Both the position numbers and the translations under genes were made by a program. A stretch of 64,000 nt of DNA from a virus, in the IMG/VR virus record IMGVR_UViG_3300044911_002208, positions 1 to 64,000 of that record. One strand, given 5' to 3'. Each line of letters begins with the position of its first letter. Position 1 is the stretch's first letter. The notes below the pieces were generated by a model, which was not told the origin of the DNA, searched no databases, and worked only from the letters and a program-made list of their open reading frames with translations. Positions 15,625 through 25,700 of the stretch are shown here, piece by piece.

Positions 15625-16416
15625 TTATAAGAAGCTAATTTTAACAAGTCCAGGACCACCAGTTCCACCTTGACCACAACAAGATCCACCACCACAAACG
15701 GTTCCCATTGCACCTTGTCCACCATGACCATAAGGAACAGTCCAACACGCACAACGCATCCAACATTCATGAACATTTTGTTGAACTTGTGTACCAATAA
15801 ATGGAGCTGGAGTTGGTGTAGCACCCTTACAATGGCAATGACATTGAGATCCATGAATAAAGAATGCCCCTCTATGATTACCCAGTCCAAAATCACCACC
15901 CCATGCACCAGGAGCCATACAGCAGGCACCTTGATCTGAGAAGCATCCTTCATTCCAACTACCATTTGCACACCCAGTAATTCCACCCAATGCACAGAAG
16001 TTGCTCAATCCACATCCAGTCATATACGATGAGCATCCACAACAACCCAAACATTCGTTAGACAAACAAGGATACACACCAGCAGCACAGACTGTATATG
16101 TCCATCCAGGACATACATTAATCATTTTTGAATTATAATATCCTCCTTGTGCTCCCGCAAAGTGTTGACATCTACTAGTTGTACATGCCCCGTGTCCATT
16201 TCCACCAGCACCCCAGAGTTCAATAAATGCCTTAAATACACCATTCGGAACAGTCCAAAGGCAACAGCAACCAGTAGAACAAAAACAAGGTTGCCCATAA
16301 AACCACTTAACTTCCCATGTTGCAAAGGCATTTCCACCAACAGCAGTTGATGGAATAGTACCATCAACTATGCCATCAGAGGAATTTATTTTTTTGTAAC
16401 TTGCATAAGATGCCAT
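15625..16416 (-). CDS. Cysteine/glycine-rich fibre adhesin, tandem copy 1
   Basis: 263 residues with about 29 Cys (11%) and many Gly. After a start shared by all three copies (MASYASYKKI), the pattern is CCCLWTVPNGV, IELWGAGGNGHGAC, GAQGGYYNSKM, then Cys-rich loops (CLGCCGCSSY, CHCHCKG), HECWMRCACWTVPYGHGGQGA and GQGGTGGPGLVKI. IELWGAGG and the Gly-rich end recall the glycine-rich domains of phage adhesins. It lies between the giant fibre genes and the fibre chaperone. Receptor binding is inferred. Confidence 0.7.
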   Translation of the reverse strand: MASYASYKKINSSDGIVDGTIPSTAVGGNAFATWEVKWFYGQPCFCSTGCCCLWTVPNGVFKAFIELWGAGGNGHGACTTSRCQHFAGAQGGYYNSKMINVCPGWTYTVCAAGVYPCLSNECLGCCGCSSYMTGCGLSNFCALGGITGCANGSWNEGCFSDQGACCMAPGAWGGDFGLGNHRGAFFIHGSQCHCHCKGATPTPAPFIGTQVQQNVHECWMRCACWTVPYGHGGQGAMGTVCGGGSCCGQGGTGGPGLVKISFL

Positions 16417-16452
16417 TTGATTCTACTCCTTAGAAATATGTAATTTTAACAA
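16385..16452. repeat. 68-bp perfect direct repeat, copy A
   Basis: Identical over 68 bases to 17196-17263. It spans the end of one Cys-rich gene, the 13-base gap and the start of the next, and so links the tandem genes. It offers a site for homologous loss or gain of copies. Confidence 0.85.
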
Positions 16453-17227
16453 GACCAGGACCACCCATACCACCTTGCCCACAGCAACTGCTTCCACAAT
16501 AGGAAGTCATAGCCCCCTGTCCACCATGACCATAAGGAACAGTCCAACAACCACAACGCATCCAACAGTAGTTAATTGACTGTTGAACAGTTGTTCCAAT
16601 TAAAGGAGCAGAAGTTGGTTGAGTTTGTTGATGATGACAATGGCAGAATCCAACACCAAACCACCATTCAACACCACCAAAAGCACCAGCATGGTTCATG
16701 TATCCAAAGTCACCACCATTGTTTTCACCTTGCAAACAACAATCCCAGACAGAGTTACAAGGAGTTGCCCAATCAGTGTTTGCACATCCAGGAGATCCAC
16801 CAACAGCACAAAAATTGGATAAATTAAATCCAGTTGTATAAGAAGCACATCCAATACATCCACTACATTCAAATCTGCAGCAGTTACCATTTCCTGCAGC
16901 ACAAACAGTATATTGACATCCAGAGGCAGAAGTAATCATTTTAGAGTTATATGCTCCACCACCAGCACCTCTATAGTGGTGACATCTACTACAAGAACAT
17001 GCACCATGTCCAGACCCACCAGCTCCCCAAAGCTCAATAAAAAGTTTAGTTACACCAGAAGGAACAGTCCAAAGACAGCAACATCCCTGCGAACAAGCTC
17101 CAGGATCACCATAAAACCATTTAACACCAAAAGTCTTTCTAGCAGTAGAATCAAATTTTGTTTCATCTAGAGTTCCAGCAACAAAAGATGATCCGTTTAT
17201 TTTTTTGTAACTTGCATAAGATGCCAT
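16430..17227 (-). CDS. Cysteine/glycine-rich fibre adhesin, tandem copy 2
   Basis: 265 residues, about 27 Cys. Same architecture as its neighbours: CCCLWTVPSGVTK, IELWGAGGSGHGACSCSRC, NCCRFECSGCIGC, NYCWMRCGCWTVPYGHGGQGA and a Gly-rich C-terminus. The middle loops (CNSVWDCCLQG and VGFCHCHH) differ most from copies 1 and 3, as expected if they face the receptor. It starts 13 bases after copy 3 ends, with a shared ribosome site region. Confidence 0.7.
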   Translation of the reverse strand: MASYASYKKINGSSFVAGTLDETKFDSTARKTFGVKWFYGDPGACSQGCCCLWTVPSGVTKLFIELWGAGGSGHGACSCSRCHHYRGAGGGAYNSKMITSASGCQYTVCAAGNGNCCRFECSGCIGCASYTTGFNLSNFCAVGGSPGCANTDWATPCNSVWDCCLQGENNGGDFGYMNHAGAFGGVEWWFGVGFCHCHHQQTQPTSAPLIGTTVQQSINYCWMRCGCWTVPYGHGGQGAMTSYCGSSCCGQGGMGGPGLVKITYF

Positions 17228-17263
17228 TTGATTCTACTCCTTAGAAATATGTAATTTTAACAA
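17196..17263. repeat. 68-bp perfect direct repeat, copy B
   Basis: Second copy of the 68-base repeat at 16385-16452, placed identically relative to the next pair of Cys-rich genes. Confidence 0.85.
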
Positions 17264-18023
17264 CACCAGGGCCACCAGTTCCTCCCTGTCCACAGCAACC
17301 ACCACAATATGTGGTCATAGCATTTTGTCCACCACTACCATAAGGAACGTTCCAGCAACCACAACGAATCCAACATTCTGTTAATTCTCCAGTAACGTTA
17401 GCTCCACCTAAGAATGGGGCACCAGAAGCACAGAATATGTGTCTATAGCAGTGACAGTTCCAAGCACCAGTAAATGCACCTCTATGATTACCCATTCCAA
17501 AATCACCACCCCATGCACCAGGAGCCATGCAACATCTACCTTGATCGGAAAAACATGGGACGTTCCAGTTAGAATCGGCACATCCAGCACATCCACCAAT
17601 TGCACAGAAGTTACTTAATCCACATCCAGTAATATACGATGAGCAACCTTCGCATCCATTACATTCAATACTATTACATGGATAAACACCACCAGCACAT
17701 ATAGTATAGGTCCACCCACTAGATACCGAAATTGTTTTTATATTATAATACCCTCCCTGTGCTCCAGCATAGTGCTGACAGCGACCATTAGAACAAGCAC
17801 CAGCACCATTTCCACCAGAACCCCAAAGTTCAAAAGTAACTCGTCTTACGCCACTTGGAACTGTCCATAAGCAGCAACATCCAGGGCTACAAACACCCAA
17901 ACATCCACGAATCCACTGGACTGTATAATTTTTAAAAGCTGTAGATTCTAATTTAGAATCTGGAATGGAAGTAGAGAGTACTTGATCTCCAACTACTTTT
18001 TTATAGCTTGCGTATGATGCCAT
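17241..18023 (-). CDS. Cysteine/glycine-rich fibre adhesin, tandem copy 3
   Basis: 260 residues, about 28 Cys. First in transcription order, 21 bases downstream of a TATAAATA box. It shares CCCLWTVPSGV, FELWGSGGNGAGAC, CNSIECNGCEGCSSY, MAPGAWGGDFGMGNHRGAF and ECWIRCGCWNVPYGSGGQ with copies 1 and 2. Copies 1 and 3 are closer to each other in the MAPGAWGG region than to copy 2. Such Cys density would need oxidation after lysis, or metal binding, to be stable. Confidence 0.7.
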   Translation of the reverse strand: MASYASYKKVVGDQVLSTSIPDSKLESTAFKNYTVQWIRGCLGVCSPGCCCLWTVPSGVRRVTFELWGSGGNGAGACSNGRCQHYAGAQGGYYNIKTISVSSGWTYTICAGGVYPCNSIECNGCEGCSSYITGCGLSNFCAIGGCAGCADSNWNVPCFSDQGRCCMAPGAWGGDFGMGNHRGAFTGAWNCHCYRHIFCASGAPFLGGANVTGELTECWIRCGCWNVPYGSGGQNAMTTYCGGCCGQGGTGGPGVVKITYF

Positions 18024-18044
18024 TTTTGATATTTGGATTACTAA

Positions 18045-18052
18045 TATTTATA
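18045..18052 (-). promoter_or_regulatory. Late promoter TATAAATA
   Basis: Perfect late box just before the three Cys-rich adhesin genes and directly after the terminator at 18057-18081. Confidence 0.75.
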
Positions 18053-18056
18053 CTAA

Positions 18057-18081
18057 AGGGGACTAGATCACTAGTCCCCTC
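18057..18081 (-). terminator. Hairpin terminator after the giant fibre gene
   Basis: Stem GGGGACTAG/CTAGTCCCC with a 4-base loop directly after the stop of the fibre gene at 18088, followed by TTTAG and then the next late promoter. Confidence 0.7.
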
Positions 18082-18087
18082 ATTTTA

Positions 18088-21000
18088 TTAGACGGTGAAG
18101 ATTCTCCATCCTTGTGTATTATCAAAGAATACCAATTCAAACGCAGCACCTTCTGTTGAGATAGTCATGTTTTCAGCAAGGCCACCGATTGGTTTTCCAT
18201 TTCTACCAATTGTTAAGTTATTTGTATCAAAGGTATTACCAACGTCAAATACTCTGATCGCATCACCCTTAACTGGAGAAGCAGGAAGAGTTAATGTAAA
18301 TGCACCACCACTGGTATTACAGAAGTAGGTTCTCCAAATAGATGCGTTAGTGTTTGAAGTTATATCAACAGTTGCCCATCTACCAGCAGGAATCCATTGA
18401 GTTCCATCATAATATTCTGGAGTTTTAAGATCAGTGTTGTAACGGAATTGACCTTCAATTAAGTTGCCAACACCAGGTCTTTCAGCAGTAGTTCCTGTAG
18501 GAGGAACCATAGCCTCACTACCCATCTTATCTCTGGTAAGATATCCACGAACTGCATACTCAGTAGGACAAGCAGTATTGGAATTACCACTCATTGTCTC
18601 ATCAGATGAGAATTCATTAATTGCTTCACCAATCTGACCACCAAGAGAACCGAGTCTCAATTCTGTAAGACCAGACAGGTTGAATGCAGAAGCATCAAGA
18701 GTTGCAGCACCAGTTAACTGGTTAACCGAGAAGAGATCACCTACACGGAAGTTACCACCTTGGTCAGTAGATACATAGAATACTTTACCTGGACCAAATG
18801 TATTTGTTTCATTACCCTGCTGAACATTTGATTCATTGACGTTAGGATAATTTGTTTCAGCTTTGTTTCCAGTACCAACAGATAAGAAGTCGTGACCAGT
18901 TAAACGAGCATTAGAGAACTTAGTTCTAATGTCTACGAATGAACCACCAGAAGCAGTACCAACACCAGACAGGAAAGTAGATCTTGTATCGGGAGTAGCA
19001 CCACCTTTTTCAGGAGAAATTGTAATGGTAACTCTATTGTTATAAGTTACTGAAGATAATCCACTAGAACCACGGTACTGAGTATACGATGAAGTAAATC
19101 CAGTTACATTATTAATAATGTAATATCTTACTTCTCCACCAGTTCTATCACTACCAATTCCAGTTGTAGTAAATCCAATAGCATCACCAACTAATGGTAA
19201 ATTATTACCATTAACTTCATCAAGTTCAATAATAACACCCTTTTGTCCAGATACTGAACCAGTAGCAGTAGCGATTCTAAGAGCACCAGTAGTACCAGCA
19301 CCAATAAATGATACCCATTCACCATCAACAAAAGAAGTAGTACCAATTCCAGCAGATACACTACCGTAACCAGGCCAATACTTGAAGTAAATTCTATCCG
19401 CACTGGTTTGATCATTAATGAAGGTTGCTCTTGCACCAGAGGTTTCACCAATCATTGTCATACCGACGCCGATAGTTCCACTTACAGTTCCAACAACGGT
19501 ATCTGCTCTATCACCAAAGACTCTACCAGTTCTTGGAGTTTCTGATGTAGAGAATCCAGAAGAGACAACACCATAATCACCATAAGAGTTGTTACCAGCG
19601 ACAGAACGAATTCTAGATCCACCACCAGAATAGTAACCCCATCTACAATAATAAGTAAAGCAAGATACAATTTCTGCACCAGCATCTCTATCAAGAATGA
19701 ATCCAGCACCATCACTCAGAACATTGGTATATGCATCGAATACCATTGTCTTGGCACCTTCATTATGCACTCCTCCATCAATGAATACACCGACGCCAGC
19801 ACCACCATAACCATTAGGATCTGGATCACCAAATGAAGTACAATCCTTAACGTAAGGTGATTTATTTAAAATTGGTGAACTTGGATTGAATGCAAAGTAA
19901 ACACCACAAGCAGTTGTTCCAACACCAGTTCTAACTGTACTTGCTTCTAATTCATAAGGACGGTTAACGTCATAATTAAATCCAACAAGACCAGATACAT
20001 TCAGACCTTGAATTGTTGTTGCATCAGACAATCTAAACATTGTCTGGCGATTATTTGGAGTAGTACCATCAGTTGATAAACCAGCAGCAGGACGAATCTT
20101 AGACGCTCTAAGAGTAGATCCAACGATGCTTGTAAATGCAGGAACAGTAATTGGAAGTTGCTCAGCAAATTCAGATGCAGATAACTTAACAACTGCAGGT
20201 GAAAGGTTAATTACGTGACCACCACTTACATAAGTGTGATAAATTGTAGATAATCCAGCATTAACTTTAATAGTATTATTATCTACAATTTCACTTACTG
20301 TAAAATAAGATTCAACCACATTTCTTGGGAACACTGTGGTATCAAATCCAACAAATGCATTACCACCACTTACATAAATGTGGTTGATTGTAGAAACACC
20401 AACGTTTACTGCAAATGATGTTGAACTATTAACAGAAGTTACCGTGAAATTGGGTCCTTGAGCTCTTGTACCATCTGGGAATATTGTAGTTGTAATTCCA
20501 GATCCACCAGGACAAGTAAATTCTAAGTCTTTGAGTCTAACTACTGTACCAGGAGAAATTCCTGTTGCTGCAGCCCCAACTGTTACAGTACCAATACCAG
20601 AAGTAGCATCATATGTAAATCCAGTAACGTTGTAACTTCTACCACCACTTAAACATTCAAATTCAATATCCTCAAGTCTAATAGTAATATTTGGATATAA
20701 AATTCCGTGTGAAGGAGCCGTAATTGTTGATATACCAGTTAGAGGATCATATACAAAGTTTGTAATAGATGTTACGGCACTAGCATTATCACAGGCATAC
20801 TTCAGAGTTCTGAACGCCATATCAGGTGTACTGCCATTATAAGTATCAGAACCAAGTTCTGGGTCAACATAGTAAATACGAGTAGAATCACCAATGGTCA
20901 TCCATTGTGGAACACCCGATGTACTTACACCAAGAGACTTATAAGGAACTGTAGAAATTCCAAGTCTGGCTGGGGCAGAAGAATCTCTAATTAAAATATC

Positions 21001-21882
21001 ACCTTTTGTGGTTAGTAGGGCATTGGAATCTCCAATTGCTAAAGCACCCCAAATAGTAGAATCTGTTCCAGGAACAATTCCTTGGAATGAAGTTGAACCT
21101 ATACCAACATATGCAGATGAAGAATATTCTACAACATCATTTGCAAAATATTGAGTAATTGATGAATATGTTCCAGCGTATCTTAATCCAGTATTATATA
21201 AATCCCAAGCAGTTACTGCAACACCAACAACAGTAGATCCGATTCCAATGGTAGATCCAATTGCAGGATTAACATACTGTGCAGTAGTTGCGTTAAGTCT
21301 ATATGTATTTCCACCAAGTCTTACTAAATCTCCTTTATAATAAATTGAATTTCCTTGATAGGTAGTAATTCCAGCAGCATTGATACCATCAGCAAGAACA
21401 TTCCATTTTGTTCCCAACTCAACAGGAGGTACAACACCAGAAGTTGTAGTAGTAATAGCTACATAACTAATACCATTAAATATTACAACATCTCCAGTTT
21501 GATAAACCGTTCCTGGATCATAGGTTCCTTCACCATTAAATCCAGAAACATAAAGAACACTATTAGTACTCCCAATACCAACAGCAGTAGAAATTCCTAC
21601 GGTAACTCTACGCTGTGTATTACCATCAAGAACTACATCGTTAATTTTATAAAAAGTCCCTGGAGTATAAGTACCAACATTTCGTACTCCTTCAGTATGT
21701 AAAGACCAATTTGATGCATCTACAGAATACCATACTTGTTCTGAAGAAGAAGAAGTATGGTTTGTAGTACAAACATAAGTATTTGCACCAAATTTTACAA
21801 TGTCGTCAATAACATAAGCAGTACTGGGTGCCCACTCGCCTCTCCAGTTGAATTTTAGTCTCCCTAATCTAAAATCAGCCAT
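18088..21882 (-). CDS. Large tail fibre protein
   Basis: 1264 residues. The N-terminus has three or four repeats of a small carbohydrate-binding-type module (WAPSTAYVIDDIVKFGANTYVCT; YDPGTVYQTGDVVIFNGISYVA; YSSITQYFANDVVEYSSSAYVG). The middle (about 330-900) has long beta-helix-like sequence including GSDTYNGSTPDMAFRTLKYAC. The C-terminus (about 1130-1264) has STACPTEYAVRGYL-like trimerisation sequence and the TYFCNTSGGAFTLTLPASPVKGD domain also present in the 149-residue protein. Typical of the long cyanophage structural fibres. The exact fibre part is unknown. Confidence 0.8.
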   Translation of the reverse strand: MADFRLGRLKFNWRGEWAPSTAYVIDDIVKFGANTYVCTTNHTSSSSEQVWYSVDASNWSLHTEGVRNVGTYTPGTFYKINDVVLDGNTQRRVTVGISTAVGIGSTNSVLYVSGFNGEGTYDPGTVYQTGDVVIFNGISYVAITTTTSGVVPPVELGTKWNVLADGINAAGITTYQGNSIYYKGDLVRLGGNTYRLNATTAQYVNPAIGSTIGIGSTVVGVAVTAWDLYNTGLRYAGTYSSITQYFANDVVEYSSSAYVGIGSTSFQGIVPGTDSTIWGALAIGDSNALLTTKGDILIRDSSAPARLGISTVPYKSLGVSTSGVPQWMTIGDSTRIYYVDPELGSDTYNGSTPDMAFRTLKYACDNASAVTSITNFVYDPLTGISTITAPSHGILYPNITIRLEDIEFECLSGGRSYNVTGFTYDATSGIGTVTVGAAATGISPGTVVRLKDLEFTCPGGSGITTTIFPDGTRAQGPNFTVTSVNSSTSFAVNVGVSTINHIYVSGGNAFVGFDTTVFPRNVVESYFTVSEIVDNNTIKVNAGLSTIYHTYVSGGHVINLSPAVVKLSASEFAEQLPITVPAFTSIVGSTLRASKIRPAAGLSTDGTTPNNRQTMFRLSDATTIQGLNVSGLVGFNYDVNRPYELEASTVRTGVGTTACGVYFAFNPSSPILNKSPYVKDCTSFGDPDPNGYGGAGVGVFIDGGVHNEGAKTMVFDAYTNVLSDGAGFILDRDAGAEIVSCFTYYCRWGYYSGGGSRIRSVAGNNSYGDYGVVSSGFSTSETPRTGRVFGDRADTVVGTVSGTIGVGMTMIGETSGARATFINDQTSADRIYFKYWPGYGSVSAGIGTTSFVDGEWVSFIGAGTTGALRIATATGSVSGQKGVIIELDEVNGNNLPLVGDAIGFTTTGIGSDRTGGEVRYYIINNVTGFTSSYTQYRGSSGLSSVTYNNRVTITISPEKGGATPDTRSTFLSGVGTASGGSFVDIRTKFSNARLTGHDFLSVGTGNKAETNYPNVNESNVQQGNETNTFGPGKVFYVSTDQGGNFRVGDLFSVNQLTGAATLDASAFNLSGLTELRLGSLGGQIGEAINEFSSDETMSGNSNTACPTEYAVRGYLTRDKMGSEAMVPPTGTTAERPGVGNLIEGQFRYNTDLKTPEYYDGTQWIPAGRWATVDITSNTNASIWRTYFCNTSGGAFTLTLPASPVKGDAIRVFDVGNTFDTNNLTIGRNGKPIGGLAENMTISTEGAAFELVFFDNTQGWRIFTV

Positions 21883-21901
21883 TGTGTTTTAATTCCTTAC
21901 T

Positions 21902-22267
21902 TTACTTAGGTCCTTGGGTATTATAATCATAAGTGCCATTAATTCTGGCAACGAGGTATCCATCATCATCGATGAGATAATTTAATCCTCTAAAATCAAA
22001 TCTATACTGTTGGTATTTATCTGTTGGATGATTCGTATAAGATTTCTCTTCTGTCGTTTCATCTACATAATCAACACCATCCAAAAATCCAGGGTATTGA
22101 GTTCCATCTGTTCTATGAAAATCAGCAACTTCAGTACTTGCGGAACCAACTCTAGTATAATAAAGCATTCCAGTAGAGTCTCTACGCAATGCATGAACGA
22201 CAAAATCGTTTGACTGCGTTACTGTCTTTTCTCCAGTTGTATTTGATCTACTTAGATGCATTGTCAT
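21902..22267 (-). CDS. Small virion structural protein
   Basis: 121 residues from the ATG at 22267, which overlaps the stop of the upstream gene by ATGA; an earlier TTG-start frame is less likely. FVVHALRRDSTGMLYYTRV and YRFDFRGLNYLIDDDGYLVARING are beta-rich and appear in cyanophage fibre regions. Likely a small fibre-associated or baseplate-periphery component, by position only. Confidence 0.6.
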   Translation of the reverse strand: MTMHLSRSNTTGEKTVTQSNDFVVHALRRDSTGMLYYTRVGSASTEVADFHRTDGTQYPGFLDGVDYVDETTEEKSYTNHPTDKYQQYRFDFRGLNYLIDDDGYLVARINGTYDYNTQGPK

Positions 22268-22713
22268 GAGAACAGTCTCCAATAAGTTCCTTCCCAAATT
22301 AATTCTATATAAGCCCCAGATACATCACATACCAAAGGTGCGTCAATATATCCAGTACTATCTTTTATTTGTTCACCACTTTGAGTATTCACCGTAAGAT
22401 TATTTATACCCCAATAGTATTTGGAATCTGCTAATTGAATCACATCTCCAACATATTTTAATGTTGGTAATGTTACAGTAAAAGGACCGCCAGAAGTATC
22501 AGTAAAATACTTAATATTAGTTGCTACATTAGTAGTTGAACTAATTTCAGTTAATCTAGATTTTTGAACTTCAAATCCAGATGTAGTCAATCCGTCATGC
22601 ATTCTTATGACACCTTTAGTTGTATCATAAGTTACTTCTGCTAATGCCCCAGTAAATGAGGCATGTTCTGTTTCGGTCCCTTTACGAAGTTGTACTCGTT
22701 TGGTATTTGCCAT
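22264..22713 (-). CDS. Fibre protein with phage tail N-terminal domain
   Basis: 149 residues. The start VQLRKGTETEHASFTGALAEVTYDTTKGVIRMHDG is the widespread phage fibre attachment domain (RRGT...H..FTGA.GEVTYDT, as in the Mtd N-terminus). The C-terminal part, TSGGPFTVTLPTLKYVGDVIQLAD, repeats the domain found at the end of the 1264-residue fibre. A TATAAATA box lies 27 bases upstream. Confidence 0.7.
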   Translation of the reverse strand: MANTKRVQLRKGTETEHASFTGALAEVTYDTTKGVIRMHDGLTTSGFEVQKSRLTEISSTTNVATNIKYFTDTSGGPFTVTLPTLKYVGDVIQLADSKYYWGINNLTVNTQSGEQIKDSTGYIDAPLVCDVSGAYIELIWEGTYWRLFS

Positions 22714-22739
22714 TAAAAAGGGAAAAATATTCTTAAGAT

Positions 22740-22747
22740 TATTTATA
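22740..22747 (-). promoter_or_regulatory. Late promoter TATAAATA
   Basis: Perfect late box before the 149-residue fibre gene; it probably also serves the 121-residue and 1264-residue fibre genes downstream. Confidence 0.75.
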
Positions 22748-22749
22748 TT

Positions 22750-25700
22750 TTAGATTACATATATTCTAGGCGGTTTCTTAGGCTCTGCCTTTATCTTCCT
22801 ATCTTGTGAATTTCCATTAATTTGAATTTCATCATATCCATTATATAAACCATATGCAAATGACTCACGAAGTTTTCCATTAATTCTGAGAAGAGATCCA
22901 TTTGATATAACTCTAACTCTAAAGATTGTAGTGCTCTTACTTCCAATAGAAGTAATAAGTCCTGTTCCTTTATATGCTTCAGTGTTAGATTCAACTGCAG
23001 AACCAGTAATTCTAAAGAGTTCTTCAGACTTCTCAGATACTGCTCTGGTTTCAGTGAAGGATACAAATGTGAAGATTGATCCAGAACCAACATGTGGTGC
23101 AGGAGTAATAGATTCATTACCCTTACCAGAGAATCTAAACAGAATTGTTGATTCTGGAGGATTAGATCCTGTTGCTTCAGTTGTGCTGCTGAATCCAAAT
23201 AGGGATCCACGACCAACATAATTCTCAGTATTCTTCTCAATTGAAGTTCCAGAGAATCTAAAGAGTTCTGTAGATACTTCAGATACAGATCTAGTTTCAG
23301 TAGCAGATACAAAGGTGAAGATAGATCCAGATCCAACATGTGGAGCAGGAGCAATTGATTCTTCACCTTTACCAGAGAATCTAAAGAGTTCTTTAGATGT
23401 TTCTGCGTTAGAGGTTGCTTCAGTTGTACTAGAGAATCCAAAGAGTGATCCAGAACCACGATAAGATTCAGTATTCTTCTCAACTGAAGTACCAGTGAGT
23501 TTAATAAATTCACCAACTTCTGGTGGATTATATACAACAAATTCAGTTGCAGAACCACTAAATCTAAAGAGTTCTTTAGATGTTTCTGCGTTAGAGGTTG
23601 CTTCAGTTGTACTAGAGAATCCAAAGAGTGATCCAGAACCAACATAATTCTCTACATTCTTCTCAACTACATTACCAATAATTCTGATTGGTTGTCTACC
23701 AGTCTCAGTAACTCTGAGTCTAAAGATTGTAGTTGCAGTACCTTCAATATTAGCAAGAACTCTACCTACATAATTTTCGGTATTCTTCTCAACCGCAGAA
23801 CCACTAAATCTAAAGAGTTCTTTAGATGTTTCTGCGTTAGAGGTTGCTTCAGTTGTACTAGAGAATCCGAAGAGTGATCCAGAACCAATATGTGGGGCAG
23901 GAGTTCTAGATTGTGTAGCAGCACCAATAAGTTTAATTGGTTGTCTACCAGTCTCAGTAACTTTAAGTCTGAAGATTGTATTTGCAGAACCATTAAGTTC
24001 AATAGTTCCAGATCCATCTGGTCCTGGTGAACTTTTCTCAACTGCAGATCCAGTAATCTTAAAGAGTTCTGTAGATTCTTTTGGATTAAATACTGCAGTT
24101 TCAGTAAATGATACAAAGGTGAAGATAGATCCAGATCCAACTTCAGTTTGAGGAGTTGTTGATTCAGCAGCATTACCAAAAATATGAACGAATCCAGAAC
24201 CATTATGCTTAGGTAAGACATAAATTCTTGCCTCACCGCTAACGGTAATAGTTCCACTACCAGGATAATCTGGTGCAATCAATACATATGCTTCACCAGA
24301 AATCTTGAATAGTTCAGTAGATTCTGGTGGATTATAAGTAGCAGTCTCAGTAAAGGATACAAATGTAAATATGGATCCAGATCCAATTTCAGTTGCAGGA
24401 GTTGTAGACTCAGCAGCATTACCAGAAATTCTAAAGAGTCCTTTAGATTCTGCTTGTACAACAGTTGCTTCAGTTGTACTGGAGAATCCAAATAGTGAAC
24501 CAGATCCAATGTATACCTTAGTTTGAGCATCAGTAGTTCCACTGATAAACTCAAACTTACCATATGGTCTTCTTGGAGCATCTGGAATAATAAATCCATA
24601 ATCATCACGCTGCCATGGATATATGGTTTGATCACCAACTAATCCATAATCATCACCAACATCAACACATCCAAATTCAGATACTATTTCATCAGCATAA
24701 GTACTAATCAGTTCAGAAGAGTAATCAGAAATAGTGTCACAAGATGATTCAAATAGTGGAGTTTCAGTAATAAATCCATAATCATAAGATTCAATATCAA
24801 CTATTGAAGATTCATTGTAGTGATATGTAACTCTTTCTGCATGTCCACTAATACTAAAGAGTGATCCAGAACCAACGTAAGATTCTGCATTTCTTTCAAC
24901 AGCAGATCCAGAGAATGTAAAGAGTTCTCCTTGTTCTTCTGGATTTGGACCATACGATTCTGCGGATCCACCAAGTGTGGAGAATAATCCAGATCCAACA
25001 TAATTCTCAGTATTCTTCTCAACTGCATTACCAATGAACTTGAAGAGTTCCTTAGATTCTTCAACAACAGCAGTAGACTCAGATGTGCTGGAGAATCCAA
25101 ACAGTGATCCAGAACCAACATAATTTTCAGTGTTCTTCTCAATAAGTTCACCAGCAATTCTGATAAATCCAGATCCGTTATGCTTAGGTAATACATATAC
25201 CTTAGCATTGCCATTGATGGAAGTTAATCCATCACCAATATGAATCTTAGTCTGACTATCAGCAGTAGTGCTAATAATTCTTGCAACACCATATGGGAAT
25301 AGTGGTCTATCTGGTGTTAAGAATCCATAGTCATCAATTTCCCATGGATAATAAGCATCTCCAGTTATATTTTGATAATCTTCAAATAATGTTGGAGATT
25401 CACTTACAAATCCATAATCAATTCCTTCAACATTAACAATTGAAGTCTCATTATATGAATATACCCTACTATTATCTTCAATGTTGCTAAAGGTAAGTAC
25501 CCTATCAACTTCATTAAAGATAACAATATAATTTGCATTACCTCTGACTAAAATATCCTCATCACTAATACCAACTTCATCTCTTACTGCACTAAATGTA
25601 GTTGTACTCTGTACTGAGAATAGTTTTCCTGTTGGAGATTCTGTAAATGTAGAAGTTTGAGTAGCACTACTAAATCCAAATAGTGATCCACCACGGAATC

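Noticed and set aside
23378-23887. CRISPR-like array
   Set aside because: Repeats are 81 bases, in frame, unevenly spaced and part of a protein-coding repeat; no short palindromic repeats with unique spacers.
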